From Leptidea sinapis (Eukaryota; Arthropoda; Insecta; Lepidoptera; Pieridae): 64,000 bases of DNA. Of the stretch, positions 48,401-59,030 are shown piece by piece. Position numbers and translations under genes: made by a program. Location: the NCBI RefSeq assembly GCF_905404315.1, contig NC_066286.1, positions 2,425,501 to 2,489,500 on the forward strand, in the 5' to 3' direction. How positions within the stretch are numbered: position 1 is the first letter of the stretch; each line of letters begins with the position of its first letter. The notes beneath the pieces are model-generated. The model did no database searches. It was not told where the DNA came from and saw only the letters and a program-made list of their open reading frames with translations.

Positions 48401-51400
48401 AGGTGGTGATTAGGCACTGTTAACTTTGTTGTTTGCAGTGAGCTAACGTATCTCAAGTGGTTGAAGAGAGGAACACATTAAAGAACCACATTCAGAGAGG
48501 ATGTGTACCGGGGTTTCATCTACACTATTACAAAATCTACATGTACTGCTATAAAAAAACATATTGTTTCATTTTAAATAATGAAACAAAATATAAAAAA
48601 AGAAAAGCAAAAAAATCAAATCCCTTGAAACATCGCGAAAGAAACTTTGTTTCACAAGATGGTAGTCTAGGAAGGAAATCTTTTTAGGAACCCCAATCCC
48701 TGAGTCTATTTTACATCAAAATTAGCCTATTCTAATTGTAAAAAAATCGTTGCTCAACCTTAAAACTCACCGAGTGTCCAGTGGCGAGTGGGGTTGGAGG
48801 CTTCGGTGGTTTGCTGCCCAAGCCCAGAGCACTGTGGTATGACGCCCAGAGATCAGCCATACTGCTGTCCGCTCCAGTCTCAGATATATCTCCGTTACGA
48901 CCTAAAGACATCACACTGTACTTAGTAAAACCTTATATAGTTAATCTTTTTTATGGAATTATAATAAATTTATATTTATAAAAATGGGGGCCGAGCAGAA
49001 TGTTCAGCTGATGGTAATTGATATGCCCTGCCCATTACAATGCAGTGCCGCTCAATATTATTGAAAAATTCAAATATTCTGAGCGGCACTATAACTGCGC
49101 ACGTTACCTTGAGACAGAATATGTCAAGTCTCATGTGCCCAGTAATTTCACTAGCTACGGCGCCCTTCAGACCGAAACACAGTAATGCTTACATATTACC
49201 GCTTCATGGCAGAAATAGGCGCCGTTGTGGTACCCATAATCTAGCCGACATCCTGTGCAAATTCCATCCACATCATGTTGACTTCTGGCATTTTACAACT
49301 ACGAAGATCGTAGTTTTGTTCAAGCCTCTCACAGCCACTTTGTGAAATCAATTACCGCCTGCAGTTTTTCCGAACCAATACGACTAACGGCGGTTCCCAA
49401 TATACTATCTACAGATAGAGATAAATTACTGCCTTCTACTATCAGTAATTAGCTGTCAATAATCTGAAGCTGTCCCAATATACCCGATAAGTCATTATTA
49501 TCACCTTATATTGGGAAGCGTGAATTGCAATTTCCATACAAACTTCTATCGCTGGTAAGCTATACGTCGTCCCATTGACAGACAGCGTGTACGGATAAGG
49601 TTAATACCGATAAAGGATACCGTCGATAAATTTATTGGGACAGAAAAGTCAACGATAGTTACGATTACATTTTACATTTTACATATTATTATATTGTAAT
49701 TGAAATGATTTGTAAATCGATGTAAATATAAATCTAAATATAAAAGAGTGGCAATGAATTTCTTGCTACTTCTTCTCATTAGCTCAACCCTTTACGAAGT
49801 AGCGGTAGATTCAATAAGAAATATATTTTATTAGTTTTGACATTCATAAGTGTCATTTCCGTGACCTACGTGAATAAACTGATTTTGATTTGATTTGATT
49901 TATCTCAAGTAAGAGAAAGACTGAATATGGGGAACGGCCGTTAGGGACCCTCAAGCAAAGAGCATACTCCCTCTAAAGGCCGGCAACGCATCTTTTGACC
50001 CCTGGTTTCCGGATATCCATGGGCGTTTGCCTCATCTCTCATATAAAAAAAAATAACAATAAGAGTGCCAGGGTCACCAGGTAAACGTAGCCCTGGAAAC
50101 ACCGCGCAGGGAAACTCATTCGATAGTTTGGTTGTACGTTGAAGAAAATGCGATACAACAGCACTGTGGATCCTCACATCCAGATAATAAGGATTTATAC
50201 TTTAATAACACGGTGTGAGCCAATTACAATATTAAAGTTATTAATTACAAATTAAAAGCTAAACATATTACACAAATAATAGTTAATAAATACAAAGTTT
50301 ACTGTAATTAACTAACTACTAATAAACATCCAAACACCGTTCATCCATTCCTCTCGCAAAAACGCAAGTTCTCTGTTAAAATCGTCTACAATCCATCCTA
50401 AAATACATCAAAAGCAGGGTTGGCTTCGAGCGTTGAGAGCAGAGAGACCTCGGTAATGCGGTATATATTGTAAAATCTGGAAAACCGAGCTAGGTTCTGC
50501 GTTTTGTTGTATGACTCATGTGATATTTTCGGTTTTCAAGGAACTTTCTTCCACGTAACCAAGCTGTGGAACGAGCTTCCTGCGGTGTTTCAAGGACGAA
50601 ACGACATGGGTACCTTTAAGAAAAGCGCATACACCTTTCTAAAAGGCCGGCAACGCTCCTATGATTCCCCTGGTGTTGCAAGAGCACTTAACATACCCGT
50701 ATGCTCATTTGTCTTCCTTTTCCATAAAAAAATCTGACAGTAGAGAAACACATACTTCTTTTTGTGAAGCACAAACCGAAATGCAAGAGAAATATTGTTA
50801 GACGCTTAATGAATTAGCAGAAAGCGTTGGAAAAGTGATTTTAGAGATGAATCGGGTTAAAAAATATTAAAATGATGTGTTGTAATTAATACGTATTTTG
50901 AAAAGCTGCACTTAATTACATCCGTATCATTAATAAGTAAGGTATTTTATGATTAAAATAATAATTAAGAGAGATTTTTTTAGTAAATTAGTGAATTTTT
51001 TAAGTTTTTATACTACTAAAATCTCGGAGAAAAGGTCACAAATATCTTACAATATAAACTACAAAAAAAAATTAGTCAAATAATAAAAAAAATATATATT
51101 ATATAATATATATTATATCAAAAATCTCCCACGTACTGTAAAATTAAAATGATTGACTAAATAGAGTGATTTCAATGAACACTTAAATAATCACATACTA
51201 TTTATGACAATAATTAACAGTTTTTCATTGTATTTCGAACATTAAAATAAAAGTTTCACTGGAGGATTCTTCAGTGTTTTATCCAACAATTTAAGTTCAA
51301 ACAACCCAAAAAATAGTATCAACTAGGTATCGTGTACACAATGAAAAATTAAAAGTTTGTTCCATAGTTTGATTGTGTAATATATCCTTCACAAATCACA

Positions 51401-54400
51401 CCTCTTTGTATGAAGTTTGCCATTTATTTGACTTTGTTATACTTATACTTTTCGTAGAATACAGCCGTTAATATTGAATGGCGAATATTTTAATTACAGT
51501 ATTGGTAGCGGACAGTTTCGCATGATTAATTAGGTTTTTTGTGCACGGGCATTTACAAGGCTAGCATAAATTAATGATGGAGTGGCTACACTAAGGGCAA
51601 TGCATCTGCCTTACTTAAATGTCAAACCAGGCCGTGCCTATAAATAATTTGAGGCTAGCGACGCTAACTGCACCCGACGAGCCAGCCCTATGGCTTCACC
51701 GCTGTTTAAAAATAGACGACGGTTTCGTAATGTCCGTTAAACAACTATTTAATTCTTGCAAATGACAGCCAATGATCGTTGGAACTATAGAAGATGTATT
51801 TCCAATGACTAAGGAAGATGACAGTGGTATTTTCTTTGATTAAAGCGAGCGTTACACATTTAAATAAAATAAACATAAAATATAAGGTATGTATGTAAAA
51901 AATACAGTTACAATTACACGCGTTTTAGTCTTTTAAAAAGTATTTTAATTAAAGATGACAATTTAAAAAATTAACATGTACTTTATAATATCATCTTTAC
52001 ATATAAAAATTTTGTGTCACATTCTTTGCCCGCAATGAACTCGTAAACAACTGAACGGATTCTAATCAAGTGTTGCACTGTGTGCTGTTTGATCCAACTT
52101 GAATGATAGGATAGTTTTTATTTTATACGTGACCATTCATGTTATTTATTTTAAATTGTATTATATATGAATAATTCTATGAGATAAATTTATGACGCAC
52201 AGTATGACAGTTCTACTGTGACATTATTTAATTACAATAATGCAAAATAATTATTGTAATCAACAAAAAAGATTTTACAGCCTAGCGAAACTCTCTAAGA
52301 AAAACGTGCGGTCATTGATAGATTGACGGATGACGACAATATTATATCTTGTAAAAAACGGAGATGGCTGAAATCTACTACGTTCTTAGCAACTGTCCGC
52401 TTTCAAACTAAGCAGGATTATACTACGTCGCCAATCACCATACTGTAATTAATACTATTTCAAACTTATATCAAATGACTTCACGTTTCATACTACACTA
52501 AATTTCACCTCTTATTACGTAGTATTTACATCCTCTTTGTAATTTTAAATTTTGATATGAATTTTTGTAATGAAATGCTATAATAAAGAATGAAACTAGA
52601 TAATCTTAGGATAAAGCACAAACAAACTATATTATGGGTAAATGAGCACGCAGGAATGGAAGAAAAGCATATATCTAACCAGCTTGCTGAGGTGTGGATA
52701 CTTCCCCATATACCAACTAACCATTACCAGGCTACCGTCCGTAAAATCCGTCATCAGTAATCATGTAAAGTAAGACTATGTATCAAGATGGACAGGAGAC
52801 AACTGCGAACGCTAACAGGTTTCTTCTCTGGGTTTTTGCAAGCTAAATGGACACCTAGACCAAAATATCTGAGTGAATCCAGCCTGTGCGGATTTTACTG
52901 AGAGGTCACTAACACCATAATAAGCAAATCCTGATTAATTATATAGGAGTATGATTTAAAGTTCTGGTACTTTAAAATCAGGCTACCCTACTTGAACGCT
53001 CTGAAGTTCCTGCGACCTTTAAATAAATAGGACTCCCGACTAAAAAACTAACCGCTAGCTTTAAATTGGAATAAATACCTTCGAGAAAAGCCAACAAAAG
53101 GGCTTGCTTTGGGAACATAAAAGGGGCACATCAGATACAATACTCGTAAAAGGAAAAAAAAATAAGTTGAGCATTGGCTCAAGAGAGAAGAGAGAAGTAT
53201 AAATCGATTAGTTTCTTAACGCTAAACAAAGAAACGTGTTAAGAGACATCGGAAATGTTTTTATTAAAGATCCCAAATACCAATCCGGGATGTTACTATA
53301 AGTTAATAAACAAACATACCTATACTAAAATGTGCCGACCAGAGTATGAGACGCATAATTTCACTTGCGGAGATCAAAATCCCTGGTCCCTGGCGGAGGG
53401 GTGGCATGCCCAGACAGACCCTGCGTATTGCGTTCATCGCGCGGAAAAAAATGGCGTCCTACGCGAGTCTTTACATATCGCGCATGGGTAGTTAATAACA
53501 CGCGCTGGGGCAATATCCACGCGGGTTATATTTATATATAATATGTATAAAAGAATGGATCTAGACAATGGTTACATCTAGTAAAATATAGCGGAATTCC
53601 ATATCATAATCATCAGTCGGAAGACGTCCACTGCTGAACAAAGGCTTCTGCCAAAGATCCACACGAGTGTCGGTCCTACACCGCCCTTATACAACGTATT
53701 CCGTTAATGTTAACCAGATCGTCGGTCCATCTTGTCGGGGGGCCTACGAACACTACGTCTTCCGGTACTTGGTCGCCATTCAAGGACTTAGGCCCTGTTT
53801 CGAATTAATTATAATAACAGGATTCAATGATAACAATATGTGTGCAAGTATTAAAAATTATCGCCATAAAATTTACCTTGAGTTTGATTCTGGCAATTCC
53901 ATGCTAGCAACATCATTTTCAACTTCTCAGCGTCTTTCGCGAAGCCATGACCTGCACCAGATCATACTCTCAATCATTTTCTTTTAATTTTGCCAATTTT
54001 ATACGATTTTGTAAATGAGCCAATAGTTGCCAGTATTTCAGAGGTAAAGTTATACCTCGTAAAATACAAGATTGATTTGATGCAAGTGGCTGATTTCGAA
54101 TGCCATGTGGCCATAGTAATAACAACAGATATATCGTGAGTGAAGTTGTAACAGTGCGGTAGTAAGAAATGGCTATTTTACCATCAACATTGCAAGAAAC
54201 TTATTGGTAAAAACATATTTTCTTTGAATTGAAAACTTATTTAGGCGCACTTTTTAGGCACTTTCTAATCAATCTCTCGTTGTGTTGTGCTGATTTTCTC
54301 GTAATAATATAAAAAAACATAAAAGGGCTCTATGTATCTATATATATTGATATATATATATATCTATGTATCTATGTATGTTGGCGGTTTCGTTCGATTT

Positions 54401-55226
54401 TAGTTAGTCATCGAGCATTGTGTTTTTTTAATGACAATAACGGACAAAACGAGCAGGACGTTCAGATGATCATATATATATATACCCATAATCTAGCCGG
54501 CATCCTGTGCGAAGGTGCCTCCCACTGGTACTTTATACAGACTATATTTACACAGTTCAGCTCTTTTGGAGCGTGTGTGTACTACTCTTTGGTGATTTTA
54601 CCAAGGTCTATCTTGAAACATAACAAATTGTAAATGTTGATCGTGTTTGATACCAAACAAAGCACTTTCTATTTTTTACAGAGCTATATGTGTACTGTTT
54701 AATATAAATTTGTAATAAATACCGATTCTTAATAGAGACCGGCAACATGTAGGGCACTTAATATAGTTATTTCTCGGAGTGCAGATATGAAATAATAAAA
54801 AAAATTAAAATATTAATAAATTAATATAAAGAATAAAAAATTTAAATTATCAAAATATAACCTTGCTTATTTCATATAATTTAATATTTCACTTCTGTAC
54901 AGACCTAATTTAGATTAATAAACAGCCGATTGATTCTTTTTTTTTTTCAGAAAGCGATGCCCTTTTGTCGTATCCAATGACGTCATGGTACTTTTGCCGA
55001 ATATGGCTTAATGCATTGTTAGAACTTCACTGACAATTCCTGAAGATTATTACAAACGCACACATCTAAAAGTTTAAAATAAACGCAGGCTATAACGCTT
55101 TGCCGTAAACGGGTCGGTGTGGTAAGACCCTTAGCTTGAGACTTTAATATTGTAATTGCTGGTAAACTTACCAGTAAAGTTGTCATCATCGTTCAAATCA
55201 CCCATCGGCTCCGGTGTCATGTTATC
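36468..55226 (-). CDS. NOL4: NOL4-type nucleolar protein 4 homologue, C-terminal 476 codons (ten exons)
   Basis: Exons in coding order: 55172-55226, 48771-48901, 48003-48173, 45959-46204, 43905-44051, 41751-41971, 40849-40929, 38530-38603, 37904-37993, 36468-36682; 1431 nt, in frame throughout, stop at 36468-36470. Hallmarks: an acidic Ser/Asp stretch (DRTKDDDDGGVSDDDSDDR), then DPERLKAFN joined to MFVRLFVDENLDR and PISKQPKEKIQAIID, then a basic helix (ARKRIRTYLKSCRRNKK), HLTSVQAEHILAQACE with AKRMRLG, an Ala/Ser/Thr/Asn-rich linker, APTDLSLK, and the terminal VRQLITGYRESAAFLLRSAD. These match the C-terminal half of vertebrate NOL4/NOL4L, proteins of poorly known nuclear function. The first exon found starts in phase 0; exons for the N-terminal domain were not seen up to 64000. 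Six repeat copies of one family sit in the introns, all in the sense of the gene. Confidence 0.93.
36822..37672 (+). mobile_element. LINE fragment, family D, with RT remnant and 3' end
   Basis: RT remnant VNAGVPQGRVLSPTLFFF, then broken YADD-region sequence (MQTTVSSTRDAV), and the 3' end CACCTTCGCACGACACGCCA to TCATTTGTCCTCCC. Frameshifts throughout. It lies antisense in the last NOL4 intron. Confidence 0.85.
37673..37897 (+). repeat. LINE 3'-end fragment abutting a NOL4 splice donor
   Basis: CACTTTCTGGAATCAATTACCGGCTGC-type block, ending CCTCTTATAAAAATAAG. The NOL4 exon 37904-37993 has its donor at 37902-37903, about five bases away. Confidence 0.75.
38811..39015. mobile_element. TA-flanked MITE family C
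   Basis: Inverted ends AGGCCGTTTTCAATAACG and GTTATTGAAAACGGCCGC, flanked by TA on both sides; interior GATACATTGCTGTCA and CTATCCATAGTTATGTCCAA. Second copy at 45.35 kb. Confidence 0.85.
39112..39470 (+). repeat. Helitron-like repeat fragment
   Basis: Starts CTAGCTGACCCAACAGACTT and continues through TCCGTTCATTAGTTATTAGT; its start is the complement of the ends at 275 and 40.49 kb. Confidence 0.45.
39645..39900 (+). pseudogene. Mariner-type transposase C-terminal relic
   Basis: Frames on the plus strand give NSPDLAPSDL, the block with the third catalytic Asp, then NAYFEGLQENHYRNGMDLM, typical of the end of irritans-like mariner transposases. Stops and frameshifts show it is dead. Lies in a NOL4 intron. 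Confidence 0.65.
40083..40394 (-). repeat. Repeat family A copy, near full length
   Basis: TACGAAAATAAGAGACGAGA to GTGCAAATGAGCCTCCCACT. Sense with respect to NOL4. Confidence 0.9.
40596..40830 (-). repeat. Probable LINE 3' end with (ATA)n tail
   Basis: An (AAT)n run is followed by ACTTTTATTTCTCACCAACA and a unique-looking body up to 20 bases before a NOL4 splice donor (40848). Confidence 0.4.
41020..41242. mobile_element. MITE family B copy, worn
   Basis: TAGATAGACTGTGACAGCTG at one end, GTGTATAAATTATTTAAG at the other; interior CGTGAGTGTAAGACGTG and CACACACACTAAAG. Confidence 0.7.
41395..41691 (+). repeat. Retroposed 3' end with AATAAAG and a 14-base A tail
   Basis: A possible C-terminal frame (NNVIDSLRKGANL, stop), then an AT-rich UTR ending CGAATAAAGTAAAAAAAA. 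Looks like a fairly recent LINE or transcript insertion, antisense in a NOL4 intron. Confidence 0.55.
42390..43380. repeat. Large inverted repeat (arms about 370-390 bp) in a NOL4 intron
   Basis: Left arm 42390-42790 and right arm 43005-43380 are reverse complements, for example GCGAGCGTCCAGAGAACTAA against TTAGTTCTCTGGACGCTCGC, and CAACAGCGCCAAAATGGCGA against TCGCCATTTTGGCGCTGTTG. The spacer is about 215 bp. Confidence 0.85.
43684..43832 (-). repeat. Repeat family A fragment next to a NOL4 exon
   Basis: TATGACAATAAAGGACGAGA through CATAAGATGTTAAGTCTT; about 70 bases from the donor of exon 43905-44051. Confidence 0.75.
45174..45560. mobile_element. MITE family B copy with a nested family C MITE
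   Basis: B starts TACGTCTAGATAGTCTATGA; its right end CTATCTAGACGTATA is cut by the family C element (about 45351-45554, ends ACGGCCGGTTTT and AAAACGGCCGT) and resumes AATCATCTAAGA. TA flanks the insert on both sides, so C transposed into B. Confidence 0.85.
46725..47040 (-). repeat. Repeat family A copy
   Basis: GTTTTTTTATGACAGTAACG to GCAAGGAAGCCTTCCACTGG. Sense with respect to NOL4. Confidence 0.85.
47092..47305 (+). repeat. LINE 3' end with TTTGA tail
   Basis: CCACTCCTTCTCATTAAAGC, CATAAGTGTCATTTCCTAGA, then GATTTGATTTGATTT. Same family as 49.66-49.91 kb. Confidence 0.75.
47503..47815 (-). repeat. Repeat family A copy
   Basis: TTTTTTTTATGAAAAAAGTG to AAAGCAGCCTCCCACTGGTG. Sense with respect to NOL4. 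Confidence 0.85.
47868..47988 (+). repeat. Dispersed repeat shared with 515-645, close to a NOL4 donor
   Basis: GATTCGGACAGTGACC, TTGCCGTTCCGCTATCAGA, GAACGTCATTG; ends 13 bases from the donor of exon 48003-48173. Confidence 0.6.
48238..48425 (+). repeat. CATCATTTCAGACGGAAGA dispersed repeat
   Basis: GACGTCTACTGGGCAAAGG, GGTCCTGCGCTGCCCTCATC, CACTGCGTCTTCTGGTAG; related to 3.74 and 53.6 kb. Confidence 0.7.
48976..49263 (-). repeat. Repeat family A copy
   Basis: ATAAAAATGGGGGCCGAGCA to CCGACATCCTGTGCAAATTC. Sense with respect to NOL4, 75 bases from exon 48771-48901. Confidence 0.85.
49318..50050 (+). repeat. LINE 3' fragment interrupted by a TA-flanked MITE that carries another LINE end
   Basis: The outer LINE reads AATCAATTACCGCCTGCAGT before the break and AAAGGCCGGCAACGCATCTT after it. 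Between them 49387-49941 has inverted ends ACGGCGGTTCCC and GGGGAACGGCCGT flanked by TA. Inside that, 49661-49906 is a LINE end with the GATTTGATTTGATTTGATTT tail. Confidence 0.75.
50080..50182 (-). repeat. LINE family D fragment, antisense to the plus strand
   Basis: CCTGGAAACACCGCGCAGGG, TTTGGTTGTACGTTGAAGAA, CACATCCAGATAA. Confidence 0.6.
50513..50735 (+). repeat. LINE family D 3' end
   Basis: Encodes FFHVTKLWNELPAVFQGRND and AYTFLKGRQRSYDS; ends TTTTCCATAAAAAAAT. Confidence 0.75.
50750..53240. other. AT-rich part of the NOL4 intron 48902-55171
   Basis: No exon-like block found. Contains a palindromic AT tract at about 51090-51117 and a worn repeat at 52000-52110 (AACTGAACGGATTCTAATCA). 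Confidence 0.6.
53602..53800 (+). repeat. CATCATCAGTCGGAAGACG dispersed repeat, longer copy
   Basis: GTCCACTGCTGAACAAAGGC, CGTCGGTCCATCTTGTCGGG, CACTACGTCTTCCGGTACTT. Confidence 0.75.
54424..54532 (-). repeat. Repeat family A, internally deleted
   Basis: TTTAATGACAATAACGGACA joined through an AT run to CCCATAATCTAGCCGGCATC. Confidence 0.75.
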
Positions 55227-56743
55227 CTGGTAACAAAAATAAAATTTATCAAATATATTTTTTTACTAATTTGTTACGACTTTGGCTAACAAGTCCATTT
55301 AACATGGAATTAAAAATATATTGTGTCATATTATCTTACTGCAAAAATAAATTTAAATTGTAGACATTAACAATTTACAAAAAGTGTTACAAATTATTAA
55401 TGGGTCCTAAAAATTAGAGTTCTTGTATAATTCTTTGAAGATATGGCGGTGGTATACTCGTGTCTGCCCTGTCTATTTTACTTCACAAAATTAATGTTTC
55501 GAAGGAAGCTGCGAATTTGAGTACTTTTTAAAATTTAAGCTCAATTTTCCATAAAAAAAAATTAATAATTTATTCAACATTTGATTATATAAAATTAAAA
55601 ATTATATTGTTATTGAAGTAGTGAACGGAACGCGCATATGCTCGGTTTGATGTTATGTTGAAGCGGGATTATAAATGAATAAATGACATTTGATTTCAGG
55701 CGTAATTACGTTACGAAAAATGACTTTGTCGTACGACACCAATCCAAACCACTTCGTCCGACATCCTCAGGCCGTTGAATCCGAAAGTGGAAGCGAGATC
55801 GTAATATCGGTAATACCACTCGCACATCATAAAATAGTATATGCGCTTGAAGATTATTGTTACATAACGCGATTTCATTTCTTTGCAACAAATTTTTTTA
55901 GTAAAGCTCAGGTTATGTAAAGTTTTCTAAATTAAATATTCATTCTTTAAAATTATCCTATGATCCCAATACAAAATATTAAGTTTTTTTAATTATTTTT
56001 TAATCTCAAAAAAGCATGAACAAGTACATGACTAACTAGTCAAGATGCTAAACGACAAAAGGGTTGTATTCCCTGTATTAGGCTAGTCAACAAGTTAAAA
56101 AAAGTGTTAATTCCTGAAAAAGCTTCTAACTTCATGGTTCATAGAATGTTCACATAATAATATATGTATAAATTTTTAGCTTAGTGGAACCCCCCTCTTA
56201 TTCATATTCTTAACAAGATCATGTATATTATTTTGTTTATAATATAAAGTTAACAAAAAAATGAAAAAAAAATTATAAAAATATTAAATTAAAAAAAAAA
56301 TCAGTAATTTTTTATTGGAAAATTCCACCTCTTTTGTTTATAGCAATTGCATTTTTTTATGTTTCAATATATTCTTCTAGGCGTATAGAATGAGCCATCG
56401 CCCATACTTTTACGAACTTTTACAAAAATTAACACGGTTTTGAACTTGGTGACTAGCCTAGTTAACATACGACGATATATATTCAGGCCAGTAGCATCGA
56501 ATGCGTTTTAAATAGTTAGCGAAACAGCCGGCGGTTCCGGCCATCGAACGACAGCTCGATATGTGGACAAAGTCGATTCTGCTTAATTAGAGGCATATAG
56601 TTCGATGTAATGTATATATTGTAAAAGTCCTTAATATGTCTGTATGTGAAAAAAGCGCATTATGCACAATTTGGTTTTTTATGATAATTTACTTAACAAA
56701 AATATATGTATATTTTGTACTTTTAAAAAAATTAATAAACAAT
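55227..56743. other. AT-rich stretch upstream of the first NOL4 exon seen
   Basis: No coding block or clear repeat recognised on either strand; probably NOL4 intron. Confidence 0.5.
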
Positions 56744-56850
56744 TCCATATAACTCCCCTGTGATTCCTCTTGTGTTGCAAGAGAATGTGGGTGGCGGTCA
56801 CATAACAGCAGGTGACCCGTGCAGTCATTTGTCCTCCTTTTCCATAAAAC
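56744..56850 (+). repeat. LINE family D 3' end fragment
   Basis: CTGTGATTCCTCTTGTGTTG, ACAGCAGGTGACCCGTGCAG, TGTCCTCCTTTTCCATAAAA. Confidence 0.7.
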
Positions 56851-57429
56851 TTAAAGACTGCCCGCATAAACAAAATAAACATCTCTAAATGCAAATTATA
56901 CCTTAGCACCTAAACATAAGGTTCTATTGACAAAGATCAAAGATCTAAGCCTACGTCGTGTTTGACAGCTGCTGTGTTTCCAGGTCAAGGATGATCCAAG
57001 TATTCATCATCATCATCAGCAAGACAAAGGACTCCCAAAAGATCCTTACGACGATCGAACAACACAGTAGACTTCTAATACCTATTGTACAGCAACGCAA
57101 ACAATTCACTCAACCGACTGAGGCGACCGAACCGACTGGCTTTTTAAGATATTATTAAAATAATAAATCTTCTACACCCCACGCTATTTTTTACACTATT
57201 TTCAATTTAAATTTATTATCTATTTTTAGTTGAATTTTTTATAAAGCGTGCTATTTAGTTTTTTTTTAACTATTATTATTTAACAATTCTTTTGTATAAT
57301 GAATGTTTTAATGTTATCTATATAAGTAATTGTATGGGTATATACAACGTCGTTTGGACATTTTTTGAAGACCTTTTAATATAATTTGTTGAATTATTCG
57401 TTATTTTGCAGAAATCTATAATTATTCAA

Positions 57430-57560
57430 AGCCTTCTTGAGTGTAAATTCCGCTATGATTTGCCTTCAATCAATTCGACACGTGTATCGCCTCTATTCGA
57501 GGCATCCTCAGGAGGTGTCTACTCGCCAAATGCCAGGCTCACAACATTTGAATGACCTTT
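57430..57560 (-). repeat. Repeat fragment with a conserved hairpin
   Basis: On the minus strand GAGGATGCCTCGAATAGAGG is followed by CGATACACGTGTCGAATTG. The stem GCCTC/GAGGC and the CACGTGTCGAATTG run are familiar from dispersed arthropod repeats. Confidence 0.45.
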
Positions 57561-58842
57561 TAATAGGCGATTGGGAATCTAGTAATTGTTTATGAGTAGT
57601 CACGATACGAGTACGTCAATGAGTAGTAGCGATTATTTACGATATGTTGCGATTACTACCTTAATACGAACCCTAGTATCTGTGTGTTAATAAAAGTGGA
57701 CACAGCGAGATATTGGAGTGGTGAACGTAGCAAAATGGTGTGATCCGTAACAGTACCGTTGCCGCTACGGAATGGGACCGGTTCCGCAGCTGCATTTCTT
57801 ATATTTTTATCTGCGCTGGCAACAGGATTTAGAGGTGTGTACGGCTAGCATAAAAGATCTAGTAATATATTTATGTTTATTTATTTAATAGGATAGGCTT
57901 AAAAAATTTATCTTATAATATAAATTAAATAAGAATGTATTAAATGGCACTTTTCTAACCAACTCTACATCAATACACTTAGTTATTGTGATCTAATTAT
58001 CGCTACGTCAATAAATACTTAAGCCATACTAGACAATATTCCACCTCATGACATCCCTTGAAGAATGTCTAAGTCCTGAATTATTTAGAAGTTTCACGAA
58101 CTTGTTAGAAACCAAGTTTCTTTTTTGTCTTTGTATCTTCTATGTTGCTCGGTGTCTTGTGCCTGGGTATGCCACAGTATTAACTTTAAAATCGTACGTA
58201 GTTTTCAAATATGTACGTAAAGGTATTATTTAAACGATTCGAAACTGTGCCATTATATCTATAACTCTATAAACGATGCGACTCAAACCCGCGTTCCTCA
58301 CTTCAAGCCCCGCAACGTTCATAATTTTTTTTTTTTCAAATTTTATTTGTGTAATTAATCCCAGCAGTGAGGGTTACCACTTTAAAAAATAACAAATTGT
58401 CTATGACTCTTTTATTATAATTTATAAAATAGCTATTTTTAAGTGACATTTTTGCTAGCTGTACTAAAATGACATCTATAGCGTGAAGTTATTGCAATGT
58501 CATCTTTGCATTTGGTTTGAATGGAACACTACCAGATATGCATAAGTGATAGAGGATCATTTTACTAATTTTCTGTCTTGCCAAGGAACACAAATTGTTT
58601 GAAGGTAGGGAAAATTAGTAAAAGGGTTGTCAAATATTACCATGTACTAAATTTACTATTAAACGAAACAAACGACAACTAATCGCTATGACCTAATCCT
58701 ATAAAATAAAGAGAAATTGTTACAAAAGTGAATCGAAGAATACTAGGAAAAATGGTCATTGAAATTCCAAAAAGGAAAAACATAAAATCCGCTGACGTTC
58801 AGCGGTTTTTGGGCTATAGTAACAGAAAACTCGTTTTAATTT

Positions 58843-59030
58843 TTAGGGTTCCGTAGCGAAATGGCAAAAAACAGAACCCTTATGGATTTTGGATTTGTCT
58901 GTCTGTCCATGTATGTCACAGCCACTTTTTTCCAAAACTATAAGAACTTTACTGTTGAAACATGGTGAGTAGATGTATTCTGTGAAACGCATTATAAAAT
59001 ACGTTAAATTATTATTTTTTTTAATTTGGT
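58843..59030 (+). repeat. GGGTTCCGTAG dispersed repeat
   Basis: TTAGGGTTCCGTAGCGAAAT, AACAGAACCCTTATGGATTT, TCTGTCTGTCCATG. A common lepidopteran repeat; class not assigned. Confidence 0.55.

Noticed and set aside
54310..54385. Possible tandem-repeat array of TATCTATGTATC units
   Set aside because: Short, irregular AT microsatellite with no larger unit or coding content.
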